This document shows positions 25,620-34,424 of a stretch of 64,000 nucleotides of DNA, piece by piece; within the stretch, counting starts at the first letter, position 1, and each line of letters opens with the position of its first letter. Position numbers and translations under genes: made by a program. The stretch comes from Thermobifida cellulosilytica TB100 (GTDB taxonomy: Bacteria > Actinomycetota > Actinomycetes > Streptosporangiales > Streptosporangiaceae): assembly GCF_001517975.1 (NCBI RefSeq), contig NZ_KQ950180.1:797498-861497 (forward strand), in the 5' to 3' direction. Under the pieces are notes generated by a model. That model was given only the letters and a program-made list of their open reading frames with translations. It made no database searches and had not been told where the DNA came from.

Positions 25620-26776
25620 CCGAGGGGTTCCGCGAGTCGGTGCCACAGCATCGCGGAGAGTTCCTGGAGGAACTCGGGGCCGGGCTCGGCCGCCCCGGGC
25701 TCGATGACCGTGGCCATGTGGACGGCGTTGAGCAACTGGTCGATGGCCAGCGGGGAGCCCTCCGCGCTGCGGCGGACGAAGTCGGCGATGACGGAGTGCG
25801 CGGCGCCGGGCAGGCTTCCGGAGAAGTGGGCCGCCACGATCCCGGCAAGCTCCTCGGACGAGGGCAGGGCGAGTCGCAGCGGGATGCACCTGCGCAGGAA
25901 CTCGGGCGGGAAGGGCCGCTCGTCGTTGGCGGTGATGACCACGATCGGGAACTCCGCGCAGCGGACCTCGCCGTCCGCGACCACAGTGGTACGGCCCGGG
26001 TCGTCGGTCGGGACGGTGATCCGGGGCGCGGCGGAGCGCAGCCGGTACAGCTCGGGAATGGTGTAGCGGCCGTGCTCCAGCAGGGCGAGCAGGTCTCCGA
26101 CGAGGTCGTGGTCGGCCTTGTCGAGTTCGTCGACGAGCAGGACTCGAGGCAGCCGGTGGGGCAGGAACGCGGTTCCGAGCGGACCGATACGCAGGTAGTT
26201 CCCGATCCGCTGGGCGCTGCTGCGCAGCGCGGCCTCCCCGGGATCGGAGGAGCCGTCAGGGCTCGGGGGTCGCTGGAGGTTCTCCAGGTTCAGGTCGTGG
26301 ATCTGGGACAGCGGGTCGTAGTCGTAGAGGCCGGAGCGGAGCGTGCTGCGGCTGCTGACGGTCCAGCGGAGCACCCGTCCCAGGTTGAGCTCCCGGGCGA
26401 TCTGGTCGGCCAGGACGGACTTGCCCACTCCTGGGGGGCCGGTGACCAGCAGGGGGCGGCGCAGGTAGAGTGCCGCGTTGATCTTGGACAGCCGTTCCTG
26501 CCTGCTCTGGGTGAGCGGGCTCCACCGCGCGCAGAACTCCGGAGCGGCTCCCAGTACTCTTCCCGCCTCGTCGTCATCGTAGGGAGGAGCGTCCGGAAGG
26601 TCGTCCGGGAAGCCGCCGCGGTGGCTGCGCCACGGCGGCGGGGGCGGCAGGACCGCCGCGAGGTCGAGGTGGGGCCGCGGTTTGCCGGTTCCGTGGAAGA
26701 TCCACCAGCGTGGCGCTTCCGTCTCTTCTCCTGAGGGGGAGAGAGTTCCAGAAGGGGGGATTTGCGACGCGGCCAT
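25616..26776 (-). CDS. MoxR-type AAA+ ATPase
   Basis: A 386-residue AAA+ ATPase. A proline-rich N-terminus (1-80) precedes the ATPase: Walker A GPPGVGKS at 113-120, Walker B VLLVDE at 212-217 and sensor 1 VVITAN. The family partners vWA proteins to remodel targets in an ATP-dependent, MIDAS-dependent way. Here the vWA protein starts inside its stop codon (ATGA overlap). The gene follows the VMAP-C gene by 30 bases. The context fits the vWA-MoxR-VMAP ternary system. Confidence 0.88.
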   Translation of the reverse strand: MAASQIPPSGTLSPSGEETEAPRWWIFHGTGKPRPHLDLAAVLPPPPPWRSHRGGFPDDLPDAPPYDDDEAGRVLGAAPEFCARWSPLTQSRQERLSKINAALYLRRPLLVTGPPGVGKSVLADQIARELNLGRVLRWTVSSRSTLRSGLYDYDPLSQIHDLNLENLQRPPSPDGSSDPGEAALRSSAQRIGNYLRIGPLGTAFLPHRLPRVLLVDELDKADHDLVGDLLALLEHGRYTIPELYRLRSAAPRITVPTDDPGRTTVVADGEVRCAEFPIVVITANDERPFPPEFLRRCIPLRLALPSSEELAGIVAAHFSGSLPGAAHSVIADFVRRSAEGSPLAIDQLLNAVHMATVIEPGAAEPGPEFLQELSAMLWHRLAEPLG

Positions 26777-26806
26777 TTGTTGTGCCCCTTGTCCTGGTCT
26801 CCAGGT

Positions 26807-28309
26807 CTACCTGATGTTGCCGCCGGAGAGTCTCTGTCCCTGCTCCCGAGGTTGCCGCTGGTAGTCGTGGTAGATGACCGACAGGTCGTAACTCTGCCTG
26901 GACCTGAGCTTCCTCTCCGGCGTACTTCTGTCCACCCGCGAGAGATAGAGGTTCCTGGTAAGGCTCTTGATACCCTCCTCCAGCGCGTTCATCTCTCGGT
27001 CTTCGGTCAGACTATCCTCCTCACCTCGGAGGATGGACCAGAAATGGGCCTTGGGATCGCCGTTTTGCTCCGACCGGCGCCAGGCCACCACGGGAACCCC
27101 GCAGACGACGGCGGCATACACCTGCCGACGCCATTCAACACCGGGAAGGGCATAGGCCACAAAAGCTGCGATCGCCTCGTTTCCGAGGTAGTCGGCGGCG
27201 TTCTCCCAGCCCTCTTCGAGCACCTCGGACGAGGTCCCCACGCGCCCCTTCCCCTCGTGCAGCTTCTGCCAGCGGCGCAGGCATGCCCGCTGTGCCCTGG
27301 GATCGCGCGCGAATTCCTCGCTCCTGATGAGGATCTCGTACTGGGATCCCAGACGCGCAGCCGGGGCGTCCCGGTGCAGTTCAAGCGGCCAATTCTGGAC
27401 AACAAACCTGAAAAGTAGCGAAAACGGAAATATGAATTCCAGTCGAATCTTTTCATGATTGTCGGCCTGCTGCCCCTCCGCCCAGGCGATCAGCTCGGAC
27501 ACCCTACGGGGCAGCTCCTCCGCGGCGACCTCGGTCAGCGCCTCGGCCTCGCAGACGTCCATCCAGTCGTCCTCGGGGTGCGTGGCCAGCCGGTAGGCGA
27601 CCCACAGCCGCTCCACGTTGCCCAGGTCGTGCTCCACCTTGATGATGAGCCGCGGCGGGAGGCGCAGCGGAGGCTGCGGTTCCCGCACCTCGGTACGCCG
27701 CACCTCTGCTCCGGGGCGCCCCTGCCCGGCGTTCCACTCCGCCACCGCCCGGGCGACCTCCTCCCGGCCCGGCTGAGCGGCGAGGAGGTGCAGGAAGCGC
27801 TCCCCCGGCTCCTCCCCCGAGGGTCCCAACGGGATCTCCTTGAGGTCGAGGAACGCCTCCCAGGCAGTACGGGGGACCGGCACCGCGATCTCCTCCGCCG
27901 ACCGGTGCTCCACAGCGCGGTAGGCCCGGTCCACCCGCTCGTCGTAGGCCACGTCGCGCAGCGTCCTGCGCAGCCGCTCCCACACGGCCCGGTCGCGGCC
28001 CGAGCCGCTGATCTCCCACTCCTCCTGCACCAGCAGACCCTCGGCCAGTTCGCACACCTGCACCACGGGCCTGGAGTCGTCCTCCAGCCAGCGCAGCCAG
28101 CGCAGCATCACCCCTAGCTGCCCCTGCCTGCAGCACTGGACCACCAGGGAGAACGCGAACCCCTGCGGGTCCATCGACAGCCTGAGCTTGGACCGCACCC
28201 CCGTCGGGAGGCAGTGCCAGAACTGCTGGCGGGCGTCCTCCTCGTACACGGACCTGACCTGCCACAGCGCGCTCGCCACCTCGTGGTGGGCGCGCCTGAC
28301 CTCCGTCAC
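26807..28309 (-). CDS. VMAP-C-like protein
   Basis: A 500-residue protein without a catalytic motif that I recognise. Its layout fits the VMAP component that links protease and ATPase in vWA-MoxR conflict systems. The N-terminal 150 residues are helical. A middle segment has PPRLIIKVEHDLGNVERLWVAY and EDDWMDVCEAEALTE. The C-terminal part has RLEFIFPFSLLFRFVVQNWPLE and GVPVVAWRR. The GTG start overlaps the upstream protease stop (GTGA), which indicates coupling. The part beyond about 27000-27450 is less GC-rich than its neighbours. Assignment rests mainly on context and general similarity. Confidence 0.7.
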   Translation of the reverse strand: MTEVRRAHHEVASALWQVRSVYEEDARQQFWHCLPTGVRSKLRLSMDPQGFAFSLVVQCCRQGQLGVMLRWLRWLEDDSRPVVQVCELAEGLLVQEEWEISGSGRDRAVWERLRRTLRDVAYDERVDRAYRAVEHRSAEEIAVPVPRTAWEAFLDLKEIPLGPSGEEPGERFLHLLAAQPGREEVARAVAEWNAGQGRPGAEVRRTEVREPQPPLRLPPRLIIKVEHDLGNVERLWVAYRLATHPEDDWMDVCEAEALTEVAAEELPRRVSELIAWAEGQQADNHEKIRLEFIFPFSLLFRFVVQNWPLELHRDAPAARLGSQYEILIRSEEFARDPRAQRACLRRWQKLHEGKGRVGTSSEVLEEGWENAADYLGNEAIAAFVAYALPGVEWRRQVYAAVVCGVPVVAWRRSEQNGDPKAHFWSILRGEEDSLTEDREMNALEEGIKSLTRNLYLSRVDRSTPERKLRSRQSYDLSVIYHDYQRQPREQGQRLSGGNIR

Positions 28310-29292
28310 TGCCCCCACAGCACTTCGGCCGCCTCCCGTACCCGGCGCATCGACAGGCTCCCCTCCTCGAGCATCTCGAGCGTCTCGAGCACCTCCTCCA
28401 ACTGCTCGTGTTCCAGGGCGAGCCTGACCAGGCGGTCCGCGAAGAACAGCGGCGCCGCATCGGCGTTCAGCCGCTGCCGGAACCTGGCGTCGAGCAGGGC
28501 GTAGAACGCTCTGCGGGCCTCCGGCTCGGCGATCGTGGACGTGCGGGCCACCGCGACGGCGAGGCCGTGCACCGCGCGAGGACCGGGATCGCGCCGGGAG
28601 GCACCGGACAGCGGCGCGGCCCGGCGGCCCCACACGTCGGGGACGGCCTCGACCGGGATCATCCAGCCGCGCACCCCCAGGCCCGTCTCGTCGTGGTCGG
28701 CCTGGCAGACAATGCCGATCAGCGCCCCGCCGGGGTCCTCCCGGACGCCGCTGCCGCTGAAGCCGTAGACCACCCGCGCCGCGGTCGAGGACTCGAGGTC
28801 GAGCTGCACGTACTCGAAGCGGCGCCCACCGCCCTGGCCGACCAGGGTCGCCCGGGACCACACCCCGGCCGGAGCCGTGTCGTGGGTGAAGCCCACCATG
28901 CTCACCGTCCGCCCCGGCCGGTCGACCGGACCGCAGCGCCGGATCTCGGGCGGCGCGGCCGGTGCGGGGCGGTCGAGCAGGAGGACTGCCGCGTCCCACG
29001 GGGAGCGGTCGACGAACCAGCCGTCCTCGAGGACGGTCGCCCGGGCCTGCCAGGTGCCGCCGCCGCGGGGCGCGTCCAGCAGGACCGGCTCCTCCGGGCG
29101 CGGCGTGGCCTCCTCCTCCCAGAAGACCCCCAGGGCGGCACAGACCACGTGGGCGCATGTGAGCAGATGCCGCGGAGAGACGAGGACTCCGGCTCCCGCT
29201 GTGCCCCCGTCGAGCGTGCGGACTCGCAACTGCCAGTCGGGGGAAAGCGGCGCAGCGGGGGGAACAGGCACAGCGGCTGTCTCTTTCTGCAC
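28306..29292 (-). CDS. Trypsin-like serine protease with helical adaptor domain
   Basis: A 328-residue cytoplasmic protease; no signal peptide is visible. The trypsin/HtrA-like fold has the full triad: His48 (LTCAHVV), Asp100 (SPWDAAVLLL) and Ser179 in GFSGSG. After a linker, residues 250-328 form a helical domain (RRAFYALLDARFRQRLN...VREAAEVLWGQ) that looks like an effector-associated adaptor. It is the first gene of the VMAP unit and is coupled to the next by a GTGA overlap. It probably cleaves a host or toxin substrate once the NTPase arm senses a trigger. The GTG start has no strong ribosome site. Confidence 0.85.
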   Translation of the reverse strand: MQKETAAVPVPPAAPLSPDWQLRVRTLDGGTAGAGVLVSPRHLLTCAHVVCAALGVFWEEEATPRPEEPVLLDAPRGGGTWQARATVLEDGWFVDRSPWDAAVLLLDRPAPAAPPEIRRCGPVDRPGRTVSMVGFTHDTAPAGVWSRATLVGQGGGRRFEYVQLDLESSTAARVVYGFSGSGVREDPGGALIGIVCQADHDETGLGVRGWMIPVEAVPDVWGRRAAPLSGASRRDPGPRAVHGLAVAVARTSTIAEPEARRAFYALLDARFRQRLNADAAPLFFADRLVRLALEHEQLEEVLETLEMLEEGSLSMRRVREAAEVLWGQ

Positions 29293-29559
29293 GAACGCGG
29301 GTTGCCAGAAGAAATCGACCGTAGGACTCCCGTTTCCCGGAAACGGATCCCCTCCAACGGAAATTCTGCTTTTTCGGCAATGCTACCCACACCAGTTATT
29401 CACGGACAGATCTCTTCGAGAGCAGCCCCGGAAAGGCCCGCGACCTCTCGGAACGCACCGGGCACTTCCCGGTCCTGCGCGACAGCGCCCGATCCGGGAA
29501 GAGCACAATGGGACCGCGCCCCTGTCGCCTGGTCTGTCGTCTCACCTCGGAGGCTGCTC

Positions 29560-30657
29560 ATGGGACCCCTCAACGGAATCCGCGTCGTGGAGTTCGCCGG
29601 AATCGGCCCGGGGCCGATGGCCGCCATGCTCCTGGCCGACCTGGGGGCCAGCGTGATCCGGGTGGACCGGCCCGGCTCCCCCACGCTCGCCCCGGGGGCG
29701 AAGTGGCCCCAGATGAGCGCGGGCCGCCCGGTGCTGGAGGCGGACCTGAAGTCGCCGGAGGACCTCGCCCGGGTGCGCGCCGTGGTCGACGCCGCGGACG
29801 TCCTGCTGGAGGGGTTCCGGCCCGGGGTGATGGAACGGCTCGGCCTGGGCCCCGAGGAGTGCCTGGCGGCCAACCCGGGACTGGTGTACGCGCGGATGAC
29901 CGGGTGGGGGCAGGACGGCCCGCTGGCGCTGCGCGCCGGGCACGACATGAACTACATCTCGCTGACCGGGGCGCTGCACAGCGTGGGCCGCCGGGGGCAG
30001 GCGCCCGTGCCGCCGGTCAACCTGGTCGGCGACTTCGGCGGCGGGACCATGTTCGTGGTCACCGGCATCCTCGCCGCCCTGCTGGAGCGCGGCCGTTCGG
30101 GGCGCGGCCAGGTGGTGGACGCGGCCATGGTGGACGGCAGCGCCCTGCTGATGTCGATGATGTACGAGGACCGCGTCCAGGGCCTGTGGAGCGACGAGCG
30201 GGGCGTCAACTACCTGGACTCGGGCGCCCCGTTCTACGACGTCTACGAGTGCGCCGACGGCCGCTACCTGGCGGTGGCCTGCCTGGAGCCGCGGTTCTAC
30301 GCGCTGTTCCTGGAGCGGACCGGCCTGGACGCCGCCGAGCTGCCCGAGCAGTGGGACCGGTCGGGCTGGCCGGTGCTGCGGGAGCGGTTCGCGGCCGTGC
30401 TGCGCACGCGGACCCGCGACGAGTGGGCGGAGGTCTTCGCCGACTCCGACGCCTGCGTGTCCCCGGTGCTGAGCATGGCCGAGGCCGCCGACCACCCGCA
30501 CATCCGCGCCCGGGGCACGGTGGTGCGCGACGGCGACGTCGTCTACCCGGGTCCCGCGCCGCGGTTCAGCCGCACCCCGGGCCGCAACACGCGCGCGCCG
30601 GGCGCGCCGACGCCCGGCCTGGAGGAGACCCTGAAGGAGTGGGGCGTGGACCGCTGA
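29560..30657 (+). CDS. CaiB/BaiF-family alpha-methylacyl-CoA racemase
   Basis: Interconverts 2R and 2S methyl-branched acyl-CoA so that they can enter beta-oxidation. The 365-residue protein starts LNGIRVVEFAGIGPGPMAAMLLADLGA, the family N-terminus. It has the catalytic pair expected for racemases: GHDMNYISLTGAL with His/Asp and a later GDFGGG Asp. The length matches racemases (about 360) rather than formyl-CoA transferases (about 400). The ATG has CGGAGG six bases upstream. It lies between the VMAP island and tatD on the other strand. Confidence 0.88.
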   Translation: MGPLNGIRVVEFAGIGPGPMAAMLLADLGASVIRVDRPGSPTLAPGAKWPQMSAGRPVLEADLKSPEDLARVRAVVDAADVLLEGFRPGVMERLGLGPEECLAANPGLVYARMTGWGQDGPLALRAGHDMNYISLTGALHSVGRRGQAPVPPVNLVGDFGGGTMFVVTGILAALLERGRSGRGQVVDAAMVDGSALLMSMMYEDRVQGLWSDERGVNYLDSGAPFYDVYECADGRYLAVACLEPRFYALFLERTGLDAAELPEQWDRSGWPVLRERFAAVLRTRTRDEWAEVFADSDACVSPVLSMAEAADHPHIRARGTVVRDGDVVYPGPAPRFSRTPGRNTRAPGAPTPGLEETLKEWGVDR

Positions 30658-30687
30658 GCCCCGCCGGCGGCAGTGTCCCGGCGCCGG

Positions 30688-31599
30688 TCAGGGCAGGTCG
30701 AAGGCGCGCCGGGCGTTGGCCGCGACCGTCTCGGCCAGTTCGTCCTCGGCGACGCCCCTGACCTCGGCGAGCGCGCGCAGGGTGTGCGGGACCAGGTAGG
30801 GGGCGTTGGGGCGGCCCCGGTGCGGCCGCGGGGTGAGGAAGGGCGCGTCGGTCTCGACCAGCAGCAGCTCCGGCGGGGCGACGGCGGCGGCGTCGCGCAG
30901 GTGCTGGGCGGTGCCGAAGGTGACGTTGCCCGCGAAGCTCATGTAGTAGCCGCGGTCGGCGCAGGCCTTGGCCAGCTCGGCGCCGCCGGAGAAGCAGTGG
31001 AACACCACCCGCTCGGGGGCGCCCTCCTCGTCGAGGACGCGCAGCACGTCGTCGTGGGCGTCGCGGTCGTGGATCATCAGCGCCTTGCCGTGCCGCTTGG
31101 CGATGGCGATGTGCGCGCGGAACGACCGCTCCTGGACGGCCCACCGCTCGGCGGTGGTGCGGTAGTGGTCGAGCCCGGTCTCGCCGACGGCGCGCACCCG
31201 CTCGTGGGCGGCGAGCGCGTCGATCTCGGCGAGCGCCTCGTCCAGGGCGGCCTCCCCTCCGGCGGGACGCTCCGGGTCCCACTGGGTGGCCTCCTCGGCG
31301 GTGACGCCGTAGACGATGCGCGGGGCCTCGTTGGGGTGCAGCGCCACGGCCGCCCACACCGTGTCGTGCTCGGTGGCCGCCCGGACCGCCCAGCGCGACC
31401 CGGCCAGGTCGCAGCCGACCTGGATCAGCGGGGTCACCCCGACCGAGGCGGCCTTGGCCACGATCGCCGCGACGTCGCCGCCCTGCATGTCCATGTGGGT
31501 GTGGCAGTCGGGCACCGCCACCCGCAGCGGTTCGGGCAGCGGCGGCGGCTCGGTGCGGGCCCGGTCCCGGTTCTCCCGCTGGCGCTTGCTCTTGCTCAC
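30688..31599 (-). CDS. tatD: TatD-family metal-dependent hydrolase
   Basis: A TIM-barrel deoxyribonuclease/hydrolase of about 303 residues. Motifs are PDCHTHMDMQGG (metal His-x-His), GVGETGLDHY, MIHDRDAHDD, VFHCFSGG and LLLVETDAPFL. It has a short basic N-terminal extension (SKSKRQRENRDR). The GTG at 31599 or the TTG at 31608 can start it. In actinobacteria it usually lies between metG and rpfB-rsmA; here accessory DNA lies on both sides and rpfB is absent. Confidence 0.92.
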   Translation of the reverse strand: MSKSKRQRENRDRARTEPPPLPEPLRVAVPDCHTHMDMQGGDVAAIVAKAASVGVTPLIQVGCDLAGSRWAVRAATEHDTVWAAVALHPNEAPRIVYGVTAEEATQWDPERPAGGEAALDEALAEIDALAAHERVRAVGETGLDHYRTTAERWAVQERSFRAHIAIAKRHGKALMIHDRDAHDDVLRVLDEEGAPERVVFHCFSGGAELAKACADRGYYMSFAGNVTFGTAQHLRDAAAVAPPELLLVETDAPFLTPRPHRGRPNAPYLVPHTLRALAEVRGVAEDELAETVAANARRAFDLP

Positions 31600-31715
31600 G
31601 GAAGGCAAGTCTAGGGGAGCGCGGACCGCCCGGTTCGCGGCATGGACAGCGGGACCGGTGCGGGACGCGCCTATCCTGGCGGGGTACCCCTCTTTCTCCG
31701 TACTCGGAGCGTTTC

Positions 31716-32795
31716 TTGTACGTCGCAGAGTTGACGGTCTCCGGAATCCGCGGATTCCGCGGCGCGCGCGGCGCCGATCTGGGCCTCACCCGGCCCGACG
31801 GCACCCACGCGGGCTGGACCGTGCTCGCGGGGCCCAACGGCGCGGGCAAGAGCACGCTGCTGCGCGCGCTGGCGCTGGCGCTGGTGGGGCCGTCGGTGAG
31901 CCGCAACCTGATGACGGACTTCCGGGGCTGGCTGTCCCGGGGGGAGACGGACGGCCGGGTGCGCGTGCGGGTCCACCCGGACCCGAAGTGGGACCGCACG
32001 CCCCGGGGGCGCGACGTGCTGCGGGAGCCGTTCGAGGCGGAGCTGTACTGGAGCGACTTCGGCGGGGGCCGGCCGCAGTTCCTCATCGAGCCGGACCGCA
32101 CGGTGCTGTTGGAGAACGGCCCGTGGACGGAGGAGCCCAAGGGCTGGTTCGTGGTCGGCTACGGTCCGTTCCGCCGCCTGGTCGGGGCGCGGTCCACGGG
32201 GCGGCCGGTGCCGGTGCCGGGCGCGGTGTCCCGGCTGGCCAACCTGTTCGGCGAGGACACGTCCCTCTCCGAGGCGCTGCGCTGGCTGACCGGTGTCCAC
32301 CTGGGCTGGCGGGAGGGCTCCGCCAGGCTGCCGCGGTTCGTGCTGTCGCTGCTCGACGACGGGCTGCTGCCCGGCGGGTTCCGGGTGGTGCGGCTGGACG
32401 ACGACGGCCTGTGGGTGGCCCACGGCGGCGAGGAGTTCCTGCTCGCGGAGCTGAGCGACGGTCACCGGATGGTCGTGGCGCTGGTGGTGGACCTGGTGCG
32501 GCACGCCTTCGAGGTGTTCGGCACCGCGGCGCTCGGCGAGCACGCGGGCGCCCCGGCCGTGGTCTGCCCCGGCGTGGTCCTGATCGACGAGGTCGAGGCG
32601 CACCTGCACGCGGGCTGGCAGCAGACCATCGGCGACTGGCTGACGCGGCACTTCCCCCGCATCCAGTTCGTGGTGACCACGCACAGCCCCTACATCTGCC
32701 GGAGCGCCGACCCCGGGGGCCTGGTCCTCCTGCCCGCCGCGGGCCGGGAGGAGGCGCCCTACGTGGTCTCCGAGTCCCAGGAGCTCGCCTCCTGA
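31716..32795 (+). CDS. AAA ATPase, paralog of the Septu-like ATPase
   Basis: A 359-residue SMC/RecF-like ATPase. It starts MYVAELTVSGIRGFRG. Walker A is GPNGAGKST, the ABC-like signature is ELSDGHR, Walker B is VVLIDEVEAHLH, and the H-loop is TTHSPYICRSADPGG. It is clearly paralogous to the ATPase at 33089 along its whole length but stops about 80 residues earlier, at VVSESQELAS. It has no HNH partner of its own. The TTG start and 24 bases around it are almost identical to those of the paralog (GGAGCG then TTG). Its role is unknown: a decoy, a regulator or a second subunit. Confidence 0.85.
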   Translation: MYVAELTVSGIRGFRGARGADLGLTRPDGTHAGWTVLAGPNGAGKSTLLRALALALVGPSVSRNLMTDFRGWLSRGETDGRVRVRVHPDPKWDRTPRGRDVLREPFEAELYWSDFGGGRPQFLIEPDRTVLLENGPWTEEPKGWFVVGYGPFRRLVGARSTGRPVPVPGAVSRLANLFGEDTSLSEALRWLTGVHLGWREGSARLPRFVLSLLDDGLLPGGFRVVRLDDDGLWVAHGGEEFLLAELSDGHRMVVALVVDLVRHAFEVFGTAALGEHAGAPAVVCPGVVLIDEVEAHLHAGWQQTIGDWLTRHFPRIQFVVTTHSPYICRSADPGGLVLLPAAGREEAPYVVSESQELAS

Positions 32796-32900
32796 CCCGG
32801 CGATCATGGCCCCAGGGCCATGACGGGCGGCCTCTATGGTCCCAGCACCATGATCGTCGGGAGCGCGTCGGGCTTCTGCCCTACCGGCAGCCGCTACGGA

Positions 32901-32914
32901 CTGCAGTACTGCAG
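32901..32914. promoter_or_regulatory. Perfect palindrome adjoining a -10 box
   Basis: CTGCAGTACTGCAG is a perfect 14-base palindrome. It ends one base before the candidate -10 hexamer TAGAGT (32915-32920). That position would let a bound dimer block RNA polymerase. It lies between the two ATPase genes, so it probably controls the second ATPase and HNH gene or the short transcript described next. Confidence 0.55.
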
Positions 32915-33000
32915 TAGAGTGTGCCTCGTAAGCCCCGGCGTAGCCTCCGCTCGTCAAGCTCCGGGGCACAGCCTTTCCGGCCTGCTCCACAGCGCACCTG
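32915..33000 (+). ncRNA. Promoter-plus-hairpin element, copy 1
   Basis: TAGAGT (32915-32920) acts as a candidate -10; transcription would start about seven bases on, at GTA (32928). The RNA would fold a 7-base-pair stem, GCCCCGG at 32932-32938 with CCGGGGC at 32961-32967. The same layout, with 29 of 39 bases identical up to GCTCG and then GCTCC/GGGGCACAGC, occurs at 37507. In this copy the triplet after the spacer is GTA, not a start codon, which favours an RNA or leader over a small leaderless gene. It could be the 5' leader of the ATPase/HNH operon or a separate RNA. Confidence 0.4.
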
Positions 33001-33088
33001 TCTTCTGTTGAGGCGAGCATGCAGCAGGATGACCCGGTAAGGATCTCGGGCTTGCACTTGTCTTGGCCGTCCACGCTCGGAGCGTTCC

Positions 33089-34423
33089 TTGTACGTCGCG
33101 AAACTGGCGATCTCTGACATCCGCGGGTTCCATGGCACACGCGGTGTCGACCTGCGATTCACTCGCCCCGGTGGTGAACACGCAGGATGGACCGTGCTCG
33201 CCGGACGCAACGGCTCCGGAAAGACCACGCTGCTACGGTCCCTGGCTCTGGCACTGGTCGGCCACCTGACCGGACGCCGCCTAGTCCCCGACTTCCAGGG
33301 GTGGCTGTCCTCCGGCAGTTCGCGGGGGCAGATCAACGCCTTGGTCCATCCCGACCCGGAATGGGACCTCCTGAACAACGGCTCTCCCCTCCGAGAGCCG
33401 TTCAACACTGTGCTGACGTGGGAGAACCTCGGCGACGATCGTCCCGGGAACAGCGCCCGGTCAACGCTCATCGTCGACGTTCCGTCAGACCTTCCCCTTC
33501 ACCGCGGTCCTTGGTCGGATAATCCTCGGGGCTGGTTCGTCGCAGGATACGGGCCTTTCCGACGCTTGGGCCGAGGGTCGTCAGAGGCTCAGCGGTTGAT
33601 GCTCGCCACGGGGCCGGTCTCCAGGCTCGCCACTCTCTTCAACGAGGACGCATCCCTGACAGAAAGTGTCCAGTGGCTGATCAGCCTGCATCTGAGGCGT
33701 CTGGAGGAGCGGGAGGGAGCCGCAGAACTCCTGGAGTTCGTATTCTCCCTGCTCAACGACGGCTTGCTGCCCGACGGGTTCCGGGTGCTGCGGGTGGACA
33801 GCGAAGGTCTGTGGGTGGTCCGTGACGGCGGGGAGATCCCGTTGCGGGAGATGAGCGACGGCTACCGCACGGTCACCGCCCTGGTACTGGATCTGGTTCG
33901 CCACGCCTTCGACGCTTTCGGCACTGAGGCTCTCGGCGAGCGGGACTCCGTTCCGACCGTGGTCTGTCCCGGAGTGGTACTGATCGACGAGATCGACGCT
34001 CACCTGCACGTGAGCTGGCAGAAGGTGATCGGTGACTGGCTGAAGCGGCACTTCCCCCGCATCCAGTTCATCGTGACCTCGCACAGCCCCTACATCTGCC
34101 AAAGCGCCGATCCGGGAGGCTTGATCAGGTTGCCCGGCGTGGACGAGGACGAGGCTCCCCGTGTGGTCTCCGAGGAGCTGTACGAGCGGGTGGTGTACGG
34201 CAGCGGTGACGATGCACTGCTTACCGAGCTGTTCGGAATCGACTCGCCCTACTCGGAACGTGCCGAGGAGAAACGTCGGCGACTGGCACGTCTGGAGTCT
34301 GCCGTACTGCGCGGAACGGCCACTCCCGAAGAGGTGAGTGAATACGAGGACCTGCAAAGGACTCTGACCAGTTCGTTCACCGCACGGGTGGACGAGGTTG
34401 CGGGACGGATACACCGGGCTTGA
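33089..34423 (+). CDS. Septu-like AAA ATPase (PtuA-like)
   Basis: A 444-residue SMC/RecN-like ATPase. Walker A is GRNGSGKT at 39-46, the signature is EMSDGYRTV, Walker B is VVLIDEIDAHLH, and the switch is TSHSPYICQSADPGG. The last 80 residues are a charged helical tail (RAEEKRRRLARLESAV) absent from the paralog. The HNH gene starts one base after its stop. ATPase plus HNH is the gene pair of the Septu anti-phage system (PtuA/PtuB). TTG start with GGAGCG upstream, conserved with the paralog. No reverse transcriptase is near, so it is not a retron-linked Septu. Confidence 0.82.
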   Translation: MYVAKLAISDIRGFHGTRGVDLRFTRPGGEHAGWTVLAGRNGSGKTTLLRSLALALVGHLTGRRLVPDFQGWLSSGSSRGQINALVHPDPEWDLLNNGSPLREPFNTVLTWENLGDDRPGNSARSTLIVDVPSDLPLHRGPWSDNPRGWFVAGYGPFRRLGRGSSEAQRLMLATGPVSRLATLFNEDASLTESVQWLISLHLRRLEEREGAAELLEFVFSLLNDGLLPDGFRVLRVDSEGLWVVRDGGEIPLREMSDGYRTVTALVLDLVRHAFDAFGTEALGERDSVPTVVCPGVVLIDEIDAHLHVSWQKVIGDWLKRHFPRIQFIVTSHSPYICQSADPGGLIRLPGVDEDEAPRVVSEELYERVVYGSGDDALLTELFGIDSPYSERAEEKRRRLARLESAVLRGTATPEEVSEYEDLQRTLTSSFTARVDEVAGRIHRA

Positions 34424-34424
34424 C

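Noticed and set aside
26807-29392. One 861-residue protein from 29392 to 26807
   Set aside because: Its first 360 codons are a shadow of the protease gene; the real second gene begins at the GTG overlapping the protease stop.
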